Source of the DNA: Streptomyces sp. Root431
GTDB taxonomy: Bacteria; Actinomycetota; Actinomycetes; Streptomycetales; Streptomycetaceae
Length of the DNA stretch: 64,000 nucleotides
Assembly (NCBI RefSeq): GCF_001426585.1
Contig: NZ_LMEI01000001.1
Coordinates: forward strand, 124,944-188,943
Direction of reading: 5' to 3'
The translations under genes and the position numbers were made by a program. The notes below the pieces were generated by a model that saw nothing but the letters and a program-made list of their open reading frames with translations, made no database searches and was not told the DNA's origin. Shown piece by piece: positions 42,032 through 49,774 of the stretch; within the stretch, counting starts at the first letter, position 1; every line of letters begins with the position of its first letter.

Positions 42032-43387
42032 ATGACCGGCTTATCGGTCGCCCTCGCTCTGGTCGCCTCCGTCGCACTGCTGCTGCGGTGGCAGCGTCCG
42101 GCCTGGTACTGGATGACCTTCGGCATCCTCTTCGCGCTCGTGCGGGTCCTCGGCCGGTACTCCTCCGTGATGGACGCGTGCGGGCTGACCGTCCCGCCCC
42201 CTCGCTGGCGCCTCGCGGTGGCCCGGATGACCGGCCGGCCCATCCCGGAGGCTCGGGCGCCTCGGATCCTGCGGCTGCGGCCCACCCGGACAGGGCTGGT
42301 GCTGCGGGTGAAGCTCCGGCCTGGTCAGGACGCGTTCGACTTCTCCGCCGCGTCAGACCGGCTGCGGCACTCGTTCGTCATGCGGAACGTCACCACCCGG
42401 GAGATTCGATCCGGTGTTGTCGAGCTGCGGATGACCGGTTACGACGTCCTCAAGCGGGTCCAGATGCCCGCTCTGCCTGATGGTGGGGTGATGCGGGTTC
42501 CGGTCGCCATGCGGGAGGACGGAGAGGTCTACTACCGCGATTACCGACAGATCCCGCACGCGTTGAACGTCGGTGCCACTCAATCAGGTAAGTCCGTCTA
42601 TCAGCGCAACCTTGTTGCCGCTCTCGCCGCGCTCGATGTTGCCCTGGTCGGGATTGACTGCAAGCAAGGTGTCGAACTCGCGCCGCTCGCCCGTCGGTTC
42701 ACCGCACTCGCCGACAATCCCGACACCGCGGCCGACCTCCTCGACGCGCTCGTCGGACACATGGAAGGCGTCTATCAGCTCATCCGACGCGAACAGCGGC
42801 TGAGTGCGGATCTCCCTGATGCGGATATCACCGCGGACATCTGGGACCTGCCCGATCACCTCCGCCCGACCCCGATTGTCCTGATGGTCGACGAGGTCGC
42901 CGAACTCGCCCTGTTCGCCACGAAGGACGAGGAGAAGCGTCGGGATCGGATCATTACCTCCTTGGTCCGTCTCTCCCAGCTCGGCCGCGCCGCCGGCATC
43001 TATCTGGAGATCTGCGGGCAGCGCTTCGGCTCCGAACTCGGCAAGGGCATCACCATGCTCCGTGCCCAGCTCACCGGCCGCACCGCCCACCGCGTCAATG
43101 ACGAGACCAGCGCCAACATGGCCTTCGGGGACATCGCGCCGGATGCCGTGCTCGCCACCATCCAGATCCCCACCGACCGGCCCGGTACCGCCGTGGTCGG
43201 CGACTCCTCCGGCGGCTGGGTCCGCATCCGTACGCCGCACCTCACCCTGCGACGGGCCGTGAACACCTGCAACGCCCACGCCCACCGCACTCCGGAGATC
43301 CCCGCACTGGACGCCTTCCGGCCCGTCCTGCCGCCCCTGGCCAAGGCCTCGGAGCCTTCTGCCGCTGTGGCTCCCGCAATCGCCTGA
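42032..43387 (+). CDS. traB: TraB/TraSA FtsK-type conjugal DNA translocase
   Basis: 451 residues. N-terminal transmembrane helices ('VALALVASVALLLRW', 'WMTFGILFALVRVLG') precede the ATPase with Walker A 'GATQSGKS' (181-188), Walker B 'IVLMVDEVAEL' and 'LGRAAGIYLEICGQRFG'. In Streptomyces one such protein moves double-stranded DNA between mycelia by binding a cis-acting clt locus. The C-terminal winged-helix gamma-like domain is short. ATG is 3 nt after the previous stop. Confidence 0.93.
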   Translation: MTGLSVALALVASVALLLRWQRPAWYWMTFGILFALVRVLGRYSSVMDACGLTVPPPRWRLAVARMTGRPIPEARAPRILRLRPTRTGLVLRVKLRPGQDAFDFSAASDRLRHSFVMRNVTTREIRSGVVELRMTGYDVLKRVQMPALPDGGVMRVPVAMREDGEVYYRDYRQIPHALNVGATQSGKSVYQRNLVAALAALDVALVGIDCKQGVELAPLARRFTALADNPDTAADLLDALVGHMEGVYQLIRREQRLSADLPDADITADIWDLPDHLRPTPIVLMVDEVAELALFATKDEEKRRDRIITSLVRLSQLGRAAGIYLEICGQRFGSELGKGITMLRAQLTGRTAHRVNDETSANMAFGDIAPDAVLATIQIPTDRPGTAVVGDSSGGWVRIRTPHLTLRRAVNTCNAHAHRTPEIPALDAFRPVLPPLAKASEPSAAVAPAIA

Positions 43388-43405
43388 CACCCCTCGCTCC
43401 ACGGC

Positions 43406-43426
43406 TGGCGTGACCGCGTCACGCCA
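43406..43426. promoter_or_regulatory. Perfect 9-bp hairpin between traB and the DUF2637 gene
   Basis: TGGCGTGAC and GTCACGCCA flank a CGC loop. It is the only strong palindrome in the tra-spd block and could be an attenuator or part of the clt transfer locus. Confidence 0.5.
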
Positions 43427-43471
43427 TGCCCCTACCCCTCCCATGCCCAAAACCGGAAGGAGGCCCCCGCG

Positions 43472-44143
43472 ATGCGCTCGACACTGCGACCTGACGCCGT
43501 TCTCGTACAGGCCGTGATCGCCGGTGCCCTGTCGTTCGCCCACCTTCACGACCTCGCCGAAGCGGCTGGCCAGACCGGATGGAAGGCGTGGGCCTACCCC
43601 GTCTCCGTCGACCTCCTGCTCGTCGCCGCCTGGCGCCGCCTCCGGAGCCTCCGGGCCGCTGGGGACTCCGCCCGCTCCGCGTGGACCTGGTTCACCGTCG
43701 CCCTGGTCGCGTCGCTCGGCGCGAACGTCGCAACCGCCGGACTCCTCGACCTCACCGACGTGCCCGACTGGCTGCGCATCCTCGTTGCCGGATGGCCCGC
43801 TCTCGCCTTCCTCGGCGGCACCCTCCTCGTCCACACACCGGCCGTGCCCACGACGGCGCCTCATCCCGTGGAACCCGTAGCCGTCGACACGGTCATCGGG
43901 CGAAGCGACTCGTACGAGCCGGATGCCGGTCCCGCATCTCCGTCAGCGCTACCCGTCATCGAGCCGGAGCCGGAGCCCGCAACCACCGCCCTCGCTGTCC
44001 CTCCAGCTCTGGTCGCTCACGCCCAGAAGGTCGCTGCCGACCATCGAGCCCGCACCGGCTACCCGATCGACGCCGACACCCTGCGTACCCGCCTCGGCGT
44101 CCCGTCCCAGATGGCCGACGCCATCGCCGCCCAACTCGCCTGA
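43472..44143 (+). CDS. SpdB-like spread protein (DUF2637)
   Basis: 223 residues. Four transmembrane helices start 'LVQAVIAGALSFAHLHDLAEAAGQTGWKAWAYPVSVDLLLVAAW', the DUF2637 signature. A cytoplasmic tail ends in a small helix-turn-helix-like domain ('YPIDADTLRTRLGVPSQMADAI'). Spd proteins are needed for intramycelial spread of the element after TraB-mediated transfer. Confidence 0.88.
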   Translation: MRSTLRPDAVLVQAVIAGALSFAHLHDLAEAAGQTGWKAWAYPVSVDLLLVAAWRRLRSLRAAGDSARSAWTWFTVALVASLGANVATAGLLDLTDVPDWLRILVAGWPALAFLGGTLLVHTPAVPTTAPHPVEPVAVDTVIGRSDSYEPDAGPASPSALPVIEPEPEPATTALAVPPALVAHAQKVAADHRARTGYPIDADTLRTRLGVPSQMADAIAAQLA

Positions 44144-44158
44144 GAGAGAGATCCATTC

Positions 44159-44335
44159 ATGCGCGACTCGACCCGGCATGCCTTGGAGCTTGCCGCCGAA
44201 CTGACCCGGAACAACCGCCTCGTGGACGCCATGGCCATCGCCGAACCGGTGATCATCGCCGCCGACGAGTTCGAGTCGGCCGAGATCCGCCAGTGGCTCC
44301 GCGAGCACGCCGACGACTTCTCGAAGGAGGTCTGA
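44159..44335 (+). CDS. Small hypothetical protein in the spd block
   Basis: 58 residues from an ATG with GAGAGAGA upstream: 'RDSTRHALELAAELTRNNRLVDAMAIAEPVIIAADEFESAEIRQWLREHADDF'. All-helical. It is 3 nt before the next gene, so coupled. Likely a conserved spread/transfer accessory. Confidence 0.75.
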   Translation: MRDSTRHALELAAELTRNNRLVDAMAIAEPVIIAADEFESAEIRQWLREHADDFSKEV

Positions 44336-44338
44336 GCG

Positions 44339-44533
44339 ATGGCCCCTCGCGATCACTTCCACTCCGTGATGCGGATCGGCCCCGTGCAGATCGGCACCCA
44401 CCGCGACCGCCACGGCCACACCAAGTACGCCGCCGTCTGCACCGCCGACCGCTGCGGCTGGTCCTCCGACTACTCCAGCTCCTCCGCCGCCCAGCTCGCC
44501 GCCCGCACCCACCGCTGCCGCATCGCCAACTGA
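44339..44533 (+). CDS. Mobile element transfer protein (SpdA-like)
   Basis: 64 residues. 'FHSVMRIGPVQIGTHRDRHGHTKYAAVCTADRCGWSSDYSSSSAAQLAARTHRCRI' contains two Cys and several His that could bind zinc. It matches the small 'mobile element transfer' proteins always found between DUF2637 and SpdD genes in such elements. Confidence 0.85.
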   Translation: MAPRDHFHSVMRIGPVQIGTHRDRHGHTKYAAVCTADRCGWSSDYSSSSAAQLAARTHRCRIAN

Positions 44534-44546
44534 ACGGATACCGCTC

Positions 44547-44702
44547 GTGGACGTCCCGCTCTGGCTCGCCCTGGTCGTCGTGGGCGCCCTCGGCATCAAG
44601 CTCATCCGCCCGCCCTGGTGGCTCGTCGCCGTGATCCTCCTCGGCGGCTACCTCCTCGCCGACAGCCTCTTCGCCCCGCTCATCGACCCGATCACCAAGT
44701 AG
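44547..44702 (+). CDS. Small hydrophobic spread protein
   Basis: 51 residues from a GTG: two transmembrane helices ('VPLWLALVVVGALGIKLI' and 'WWLVAVILLGGYLLADSLF') around a Pro-Pro-Trp turn. It belongs to the spd operon. Confidence 0.8.
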   Translation: MDVPLWLALVVVGALGIKLIRPPWWLVAVILLGGYLLADSLFAPLIDPITK

Positions 44703-44713
44703 GGAGACCCGCC

Positions 44714-45052
44714 ATGTTCCGACCGCGCATCCCGGTCAACCCGCTCCCGACCGGCATCGTCAGCCCCCTCATCCAGCCGACCACCGCCACGGCGACCGGC
44801 ATCGAGTCGCCCACCTGCCACCACGCCCACACCCCGGCCCCGGCCCCGGCTTCTCCGCGGGCTCAGGTCCCGGTTGTCCGCCTTACCCCGACCGGCCTCG
44901 TCACGGTCGTCGCCAGCGGCGCCGGACTCGTCCTCATCATCGGCACGGTCCTCGTCTCGATGCTCCTCGCCGTCGCCATCAGCGCCGCCTCGGTCGCCGT
45001 CTGCGCCGTCGTCATGCGCTCGCTCCTCAGCAGCCAGCACAAGCACCGCTAG
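44714..45052 (+). CDS. spdD: SpdD-like spread protein
   Basis: 112 residues. A Pro/Thr-rich N-terminal half with 'CHHAHTPAPAPA' precedes two adjacent transmembrane helices ('GLVTVVASGAGLVLIIGTVLVSMLLAVAISAASVAVCAVVM'). Start ATG is preceded by AGGGAG. Typical SpdD of pSAM2/pIJ101-type transfer systems. Confidence 0.82.
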   Translation: MFRPRIPVNPLPTGIVSPLIQPTTATATGIESPTCHHAHTPAPAPASPRAQVPVVRLTPTGLVTVVASGAGLVLIIGTVLVSMLLAVAISAASVAVCAVVMRSLLSSQHKHR

Positions 45053-45143
45053 TCGGGCTCCCGGGCGGCTCAACCGCCAAGTCTCCGCCGCCCGGGAGCC
45101 CCGCCCCTACCAAGTCCAGAGAACAGGAAGGCGCCCGCCCATC

Positions 45144-45206
45144 ATGGCCGACCACCACCACGCCCCCTTCACCCTCCGCCTGGCCACCCCGGCGGTGGCC
45201 GCGTGA
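45144..45206 (+). CDS. 20-codon leader ORF translationally coupled to repSA
   Basis: 'MADHHHAPFTLRLATPAVAA' starts at an ATG preceded by AGGAAGG and ends in a TGA overlapping the GTG of the initiator gene (GTGA). RepSA has no good ribosome-binding site of its own, so its translation likely depends on this mini-ORF. Confidence 0.6.
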   Translation: MADHHHAPFTLRLATPAVAA

Positions 45207-46594
45207 TCGAGACCCCGCCCCTCATGGGACTGGACTCGGCCACCCTGAGCGACATGCTCCGGCTGGCTGCGTCCCCCGGGTACGACCGCTGGAAGGATCA
45301 GACCCACCGCACCGGCGGCTGCTCCAGCCCCATCCACCTCACCGGGTGGACCCTCTCCCGGGACAAGACCACCGGCGAGACCCTCCACCGCTACTCCACC
45401 GACACCGAGCCGGACGGGCGCCTCCGCATCGCCTGCGGCAACCGCCGCGCTTCCCGCTGCCCCTCCTGCGCCTGGACCTACGCCGGCGACACGTACCACC
45501 TCATCCGCGCCGGCCTCGCCGGAGACGACCGCCGTGACATCCCCACCGCCGTTCGCGACCACCCCCGCGTCTTCCTCACCCTCACCGCCCCGTCGTTCGG
45601 ACCGGTCCACAACCGTCCCGGTACGCGCTCCTGCCGCTGCGGTATCCGGCACGCTGAGGACGCGACCGAGCTGGGTACTCCCCTCGACCCCGCGTCGTAC
45701 GACTACGAAGGCGCCGTCCTCTTCAACAACCACGCCGGACAGCTCTGGCAGCGGTTCGCGACCCGCCTGCGCCGAGAGGTCGCCGCCTCCGCCGGACTGT
45801 CCCAGCGAGCGCTGAAAGACGTCCTCCGGCTCTCGTACGGGAAGGTGGCCGAGTTCCAGAAGCGGGGCGCCGTCCACTTCCACGCCGTGATCCGCCTCGA
45901 CGGACCCGACGGACCGGGCACCCCGCCCCCGTCCTGGGCCACCGCCGAGCTCCTCACCCAAGCCATCCACACCGCCGCAGCCCACGCGTACACGACGATC
46001 ACCGTCCCCGCCGTCGGCAATCAGCCCTCACACCGACTGCGCTGGGGCACCCAGCTCGACATCCGGCCCGTCAAAGCCTTCGGCGACGGCTCCGCCATCA
46101 CCGAACAGGCCGTCGCCTCCTACATCGCCAAGTACGCCACCAAAGCCGCCGAGACCACCGGCAGCCTCGACCGCCGTGTCGGTAACCGCGAAGCCCTGCT
46201 CCTCCTCGGTGTCCCCGACCACACGCGCCGCCTCGTCGAAGCCTGCTTCGACCTCGACCCGCTCTACCCCGACCGCCGGCTCCTCGCCTGGGCCCACATG
46301 CTCGGCTTCCGCGGCCACTTCTCCACCAAGTCCCGCCAGTACTCCACCACCCTCGGCGAACTCCGCCAGACCCGCGCCGACTACCGCGCCGCCCAGGAAC
46401 GCACCGCCCGCGGCCTGGACGCCATCGAGCCGGACACCGTCCTCGTCCTCACCTCCTGGCAGTACGCCGGCCAGGGCCACTCCCCCGGGGAAGCAGCCCT
46501 CGCCACCTCCATCGCCCGGGACATCCAGCTCAACCGCGAAACCGCCCGGGAAGCCCTGCGCGACCAACTGGCCCTGGAAGGAGCCGCAGCATGA
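45203..46594 (+). CDS. repSA: RepSA-type rolling-circle replication initiator
   Basis: 463 residues. A Cys-rich zinc segment near the N-terminus ('CGNRRASRCPSCAWTYAGD'), the metal-binding HUH motif in 'RGAVHFHAVIRLDG' near 226, and the YxxK-type catalytic motif in 'SYIAKYATKAAE' near 309 define the replication initiator of pSAM2-like elements. It nicks the dso and starts rolling-circle replication after excision. Coupled to xis by an ATGA overlap. Confidence 0.92.
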   Translation: MIETPPLMGLDSATLSDMLRLAASPGYDRWKDQTHRTGGCSSPIHLTGWTLSRDKTTGETLHRYSTDTEPDGRLRIACGNRRASRCPSCAWTYAGDTYHLIRAGLAGDDRRDIPTAVRDHPRVFLTLTAPSFGPVHNRPGTRSCRCGIRHAEDATELGTPLDPASYDYEGAVLFNNHAGQLWQRFATRLRREVAASAGLSQRALKDVLRLSYGKVAEFQKRGAVHFHAVIRLDGPDGPGTPPPSWATAELLTQAIHTAAAHAYTTITVPAVGNQPSHRLRWGTQLDIRPVKAFGDGSAITEQAVASYIAKYATKAAETTGSLDRRVGNREALLLLGVPDHTRRLVEACFDLDPLYPDRRLLAWAHMLGFRGHFSTKSRQYSTTLGELRQTRADYRAAQERTARGLDAIEPDTVLVLTSWQYAGQGHSPGEAALATSIARDIQLNRETAREALRDQLALEGAAA

Positions 46595-46779
46595 CCATCG
46601 CCACCGCCGAACTGCTCACCGTGCCCCAGGTCATGGCACGGCTCAAGCTCGGTCGCTCCACGGTCTACGACCTCATCCGCTCGCGCCGCCTGACCTCCAT
46701 CACCATCGGGCGGGCGCGGCGCGTCCCCGCTGATTCGGTACGGGACTTCATCAATCACGAGATCGAGGAGGCAGCCTGA
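46591..46779 (+). CDS. xis: Excisionase
   Basis: 62 residues with the MerR-like excisionase helix-turn-helix 'TVPQVMARLKLGRSTVYDLIRSRRLTSITIGRARRVPADSVRDFI'. ATGA overlaps link repSA-xis and xis-int, so the three are co-expressed. Confidence 0.92.
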   Translation: MTIATAELLTVPQVMARLKLGRSTVYDLIRSRRLTSITIGRARRVPADSVRDFINHEIEEAA

Positions 46780-47930
46780 TGGCCACCCCGCGCAAGCGCA
46801 ACCCGAACGGCTCCGGCACCATCACGAGGCGCAAGGACGGCCGCTACCAGGCCGCCGTCTACGTCCTCCAGCCGGACGGCACCCGCGCCCGCAAGTTCGT
46901 GTACGGCAAGACCTGGGCCGACTGCGACGCCAAGCGCCGCGCACTGCTGGAGAAGGTCGACAACGGCATCCCGGTCCCCACCCGGTCCATGAAGCTGGCC
47001 GAGTGGCTGCCGTACTGGCTCGACAACATCGTCAAGCCCCGTCGCAAGCGGACCACGGCCGCCAAGTACGAGGTGCACGTCCGGCTCTACCTCGTCCCGA
47101 TGATCGGCTCCAAGCGGCTGGAGTCCCTCAGCGTCGCCGACGTACGGAAGTTCGTCGTCGCGTTGGAGAACAAGACCAGCGCCGCCACGGCGAAGGAGTC
47201 GCATCGCGTCCTGCGGACGGCTCTCACCGCGGCCTGCCGCGAGGAGCTCGTTACACGGAACGTCGCCACGCTCGTCGAGCCGCCGACAGTGGCGGATCGG
47301 GACCTGGACCCCTGGTCTCTGGACGAGACGCTCGACTTCCTCACCGCTGCCCGGAAGGACCCGCTGTACGCCGCGTTCGTGCTCGCCATCGCACTCGGCT
47401 TCCGCCGCGGTGAGATCGTCGGTCTCCGTTGGGAGAACGTCGACCTCGACAAGCGGGAGATCCGGGTCAGGACTCAGCGTCAGCGGGTCGGTGGAGAGGT
47501 GTACGAGGACGACCCCAAGGGGCGGCGCCGCAAGCAGACTCTTCCCCTGCCCGGGATCTGCGTCGCTCCCCTGCGCTGGCAGCGCATGCGGCAGGCAGCC
47601 ATGCGTGAGCAGGTCGGAGAGAAGTGGGAGGAGACCGGCTACGTGTTCACCACCCGCACCGGCAAGCCGATCGAGCCGCGCAACCTCTACCGCTCGTTCA
47701 CCCGCGTCGCGAAGAACGCCGGCCTTCGCGTCATCCGCCTGCACGATGCCCGCCACGGGACGGCGACGCTCCTCACCGCCGCCGGCGTCGCTCCCCGCGT
47801 CGTGATGGAGATCCTCGGACACAGCCAGATCGCTGTCACGATGAACGTCTACGCCCACGTCGTCCAGGACACGCAACGCGAGGCCGTCAGCCACATGGAC
47901 CGGCTGCTCAGGAGGCGTCCCCGGTCATAG
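46779..47930 (+). CDS. int: Tyrosine-family site-specific integrase
   Basis: 383 residues. N-terminal arm-binding domain ('RKRNPNGSGTITRRKDGRYQAAV'), core-binding SAM-like domain ('MKLAEWLPYWLDN...'), and catalytic domain with Arg in 'LGFRRGEIVGLRW' near 209, 'HDARHG' (322-327), 'LGHSQIAVTMNVYAHV' with nucleophile Tyr near 358. It integrates the element at the 3' half of tRNA-Val. It lies 750 nt from attR. Very similar to the broken copy at 29932. Confidence 0.95.
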   Translation: MATPRKRNPNGSGTITRRKDGRYQAAVYVLQPDGTRARKFVYGKTWADCDAKRRALLEKVDNGIPVPTRSMKLAEWLPYWLDNIVKPRRKRTTAAKYEVHVRLYLVPMIGSKRLESLSVADVRKFVVALENKTSAATAKESHRVLRTALTAACREELVTRNVATLVEPPTVADRDLDPWSLDETLDFLTAARKDPLYAAFVLAIALGFRRGEIVGLRWENVDLDKREIRVRTQRQRVGGEVYEDDPKGRRRKQTLPLPGICVAPLRWQRMRQAAMREQVGEKWEETGYVFTTRTGKPIEPRNLYRSFTRVAKNAGLRVIRLHDARHGTATLLTAAGVAPRVVMEILGHSQIAVTMNVYAHVVQDTQREAVSHMDRLLRRRPRS

Positions 47931-48546
47931 GACCTTCGAGTTCAGTTCGCCGGCTCGCCTGATCGGCTGCCCAACGGAGGACAGCGTCACGGACCTCCGT
48001 CTGGGAAGCCGATCGCGTCCGGTAGCGCTCACCGGTCGTACTCGCTTGGTGTTCCACCTCGTAGGTGGCGTCCTCGGCAAACAGGACCAGGATGTAGCAG
48101 TCACCTTCATCATGGTCGGTCAGCCGCTGGAGAAGCAGGTGTTGCCTCTCTTGCAGTGCGGCGAGCAGCGCCTCGATGGCACGGGCGTCGGGGTCGTGCA
48201 CCATCCGCCCGTCATCGGCCAGCGCAATAAGACTGACCGGCCCGAGACCTCTCCTCTGCTGCCCCTCCTGGGTCCACTGCTTCTCCTGGGCGTTCAGGAG
48301 AGGCGGCGGAACCGGGGGGCCGTCAGGGTTGTAGACGGCTATGGGGTCGTCCGGATCGGACCACGACCCCACCGTCCACAGGCGGTACATGTGGACACCG
48401 CCCTCCGCCAGCGACACCGCGAGAGTTGCCGGCGCCGGAGGGCCGGGAATGCAGCGCCCCACGTCCTCCCCGTACGGGCCACCATGGAAGATCGCGTGCA
48501 TCCAGCCCTTCGGCGGTCTCCCGGTCGTGTCGAAAACGTCCTCCAC
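47908..48546 (-). CDS. Hypothetical protein between integrase and attR
   Basis: 212 residues from a start at 48546. 'TGRPPKGWMHAIFHGGPYGEDVGRCIPGPPAPATLAVSLAEGGVHMYRLW' is followed by 'IEALLAALQERQHLLLQRLTDHDEGDCYILVLFAEDATYEVEHQ'. The end overlaps int by 23 nt on the other strand. A decayed copy is in the left element (28225), so it is part of the shared backbone. Function unknown. Confidence 0.65.
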   Translation of the reverse strand: MEDVFDTTGRPPKGWMHAIFHGGPYGEDVGRCIPGPPAPATLAVSLAEGGVHMYRLWTVGSWSDPDDPIAVYNPDGPPVPPPLLNAQEKQWTQEGQQRRGLGPVSLIALADDGRMVHDPDARAIEALLAALQERQHLLLQRLTDHDEGDCYILVLFAEDATYEVEHQASTTGERYRTRSASQTEVRDAVLRWAADQASRRTELEGPMTGDAS

Positions 48547-48626
48547 CGTTCCCCCTTCGACGGAATCGCAGCCCTGACGCTCACCACGATCGACCGGACG
48601 ACCCCCAGGCCGCGGTGACCATGGAC

Positions 48627-48650
48627 GTTGATGTCAAAAGTAGATGTCAA
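48627..48650. repeat. Copy 3 of the twin-GATGTCA arm-type repeat
   Basis: Lies 36 nt before attR. Same orientation as the copies at 27911 and 31229. Confidence 0.6.
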
Positions 48651-48682
48651 AGGCCCCTCGCCATGATCGGCGAGGGGCCTTT
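48649..48682 (-). terminator. tRNA-Val terminator / element-end hairpin
   Basis: AAAGGCCCCTCGCC and GGCGAGGGGCCTTT form a perfect stem just downstream of the tRNA on its own strand. Confidence 0.9.
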
Positions 48683-48686
48683 GCAC

Positions 48687-48761
48687 TGGTGGGCGCGGAC
48701 GGTTTCGAACCGCCGACATCTGCTTTGTAAGAGCAGCGCTCTACCCCTGAGCTACGCACCC
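48687..48761 (-). tRNA. tRNA-Val (anticodon UAC), integration site
   Basis: Reading the minus strand: acceptor GGGTGCG pairs with CGCGCCC, D-arm AGCTCAGGGGTAGAGC, anticodon stem CTGCT/AGCAG with loop CTTACAA (anticodon TAC), T-arm with GGTTCGAAACC, discriminator A and encoded CCA. The 3' 46 nt form the att repeat, so integration restores an intact tRNA. Confidence 0.97.
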
Positions 48762-48925
48762 GTGGAGGAGGCAACAGCCTACATGGCCGAGGGGTGGGGG
48801 CCGAATCCGATGAGGGCGGGCTGGGGGTAGCCCCACCTTGGGGACGGTGGGTCGCCGGATCGTGACGGGGGGTGGTGGGTTCGTAGCGTGGGGGTCCGAC
48901 GTTTTCTTCTGGGGGTTCGATCGTC

Positions 48926-49696
48926 ATGGGCGCAGCACGCCACCCGTTCCGTGTGTCCTTCGCCGTCGGCGGGGTCTTCGTCGCCGTGTTGGCGCTGAGT
49001 GGCTGTGGGACGGCCGATGCCGGGGAGGCGCCCGTGGAGAGGCGGACGTTCGCGTTCGACGGGGACGCGCTCGTCGTGGACTCCGACGATTCGAAGCTCG
49101 TCGTCACGGCCGCCGACGTGGACGACGTGGTCGTCGAGCGGCAGGTCGACGGGTGGGTGTTCATGGGGTCGGGGCCCGATCCGAGCTGGAAGCTGGAGGG
49201 TGGGCGGCTCACGTTGCGCGTGGACTGTGACGCCGTCTCCTCCAACTGTGACGCCGTGCACCGCGTCCAGGTGCCGCGCGACGTCGCCGTCTCCGTCGAC
49301 AGCGAGAACGGGGACGTCACGGCGGAGGGCTTCGCCACGCCGTTGAAGCTGCGGTCCGACAACGGGGACGTGCGGGTGGCCGGGAGCAGTGGCGCGCTCG
49401 ATCTCGGTAGTGAGAACGGCGACCTTGTCGTCGACGGTGGCACCAGAGCGCCCAAGGTGCTCGTGCGGTCCGACAACGGCGACGTGAGCGTCGCCCTCGG
49501 GGCCGTACCCCGGCAGGTCGACGTGGGCAGCGAGAACGGTGATGTCGAGGTCGTGCTGCCCTCCGCCGAGTACGCGGCCACCGGCTCCAGCGACAACGGT
49601 GACGTCCGCATCGACGTCCCGCGCCGCGACGGCAGCGAGCATTCCGTGAGCGTCCGCAGTGACAACGGTGACATCGTCGTCCGAACGGCGAACTGA
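48926..49696 (+). CDS. DUF4097-type beta-solenoid lipoprotein
   Basis: 256 residues. A signal peptide with lipobox 'LSGC' gives a lipoprotein. The mature part is a repeated beta structure with 'SENGDVTAEGF', 'SDNGDVRVAG', 'SENGDLVVDGG', 'SDNGDVSVALG', 'SENGDVEVV', 'SDNGDVRIDV' and 'SDNGDIVVR' at about 20-residue spacing, as in DUF4097 adhesin-like proteins. Located on the outer face of the membrane. Function unknown. Confidence 0.88.
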   Translation: MGAARHPFRVSFAVGGVFVAVLALSGCGTADAGEAPVERRTFAFDGDALVVDSDDSKLVVTAADVDDVVVERQVDGWVFMGSGPDPSWKLEGGRLTLRVDCDAVSSNCDAVHRVQVPRDVAVSVDSENGDVTAEGFATPLKLRSDNGDVRVAGSSGALDLGSENGDLVVDGGTRAPKVLVRSDNGDVSVALGAVPRQVDVGSENGDVEVVLPSAEYAATGSSDNGDVRIDVPRRDGSEHSVSVRSDNGDIVVRTAN

Positions 49697-49774
49697 CCGG
49701 CCCGTGTGTTCGTCCTTACCGGGTGGGAGAATGAACCCGGACCGGGGACGGCGACACAGCACGGGGAGAGGTAC

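Larger units (their letters stand above)
31099..48731. mobile_element. Apparently complete AICE (pSAM2-like integrative conjugative element)
   Basis: Bounded by 46-bp direct repeats at a tRNA-Val, it carries the standard modules: int and xis next to attR, RepSA rolling-circle initiator, Spd spread proteins, TraB/FtsK translocase, GntR repressor with operators, and NUDIX. About 8 kb on the left is cargo and regulators. The length of one unit is about 17.6 kb. No essential module is visibly broken, so excision and transfer are plausible. Confidence 0.9.
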
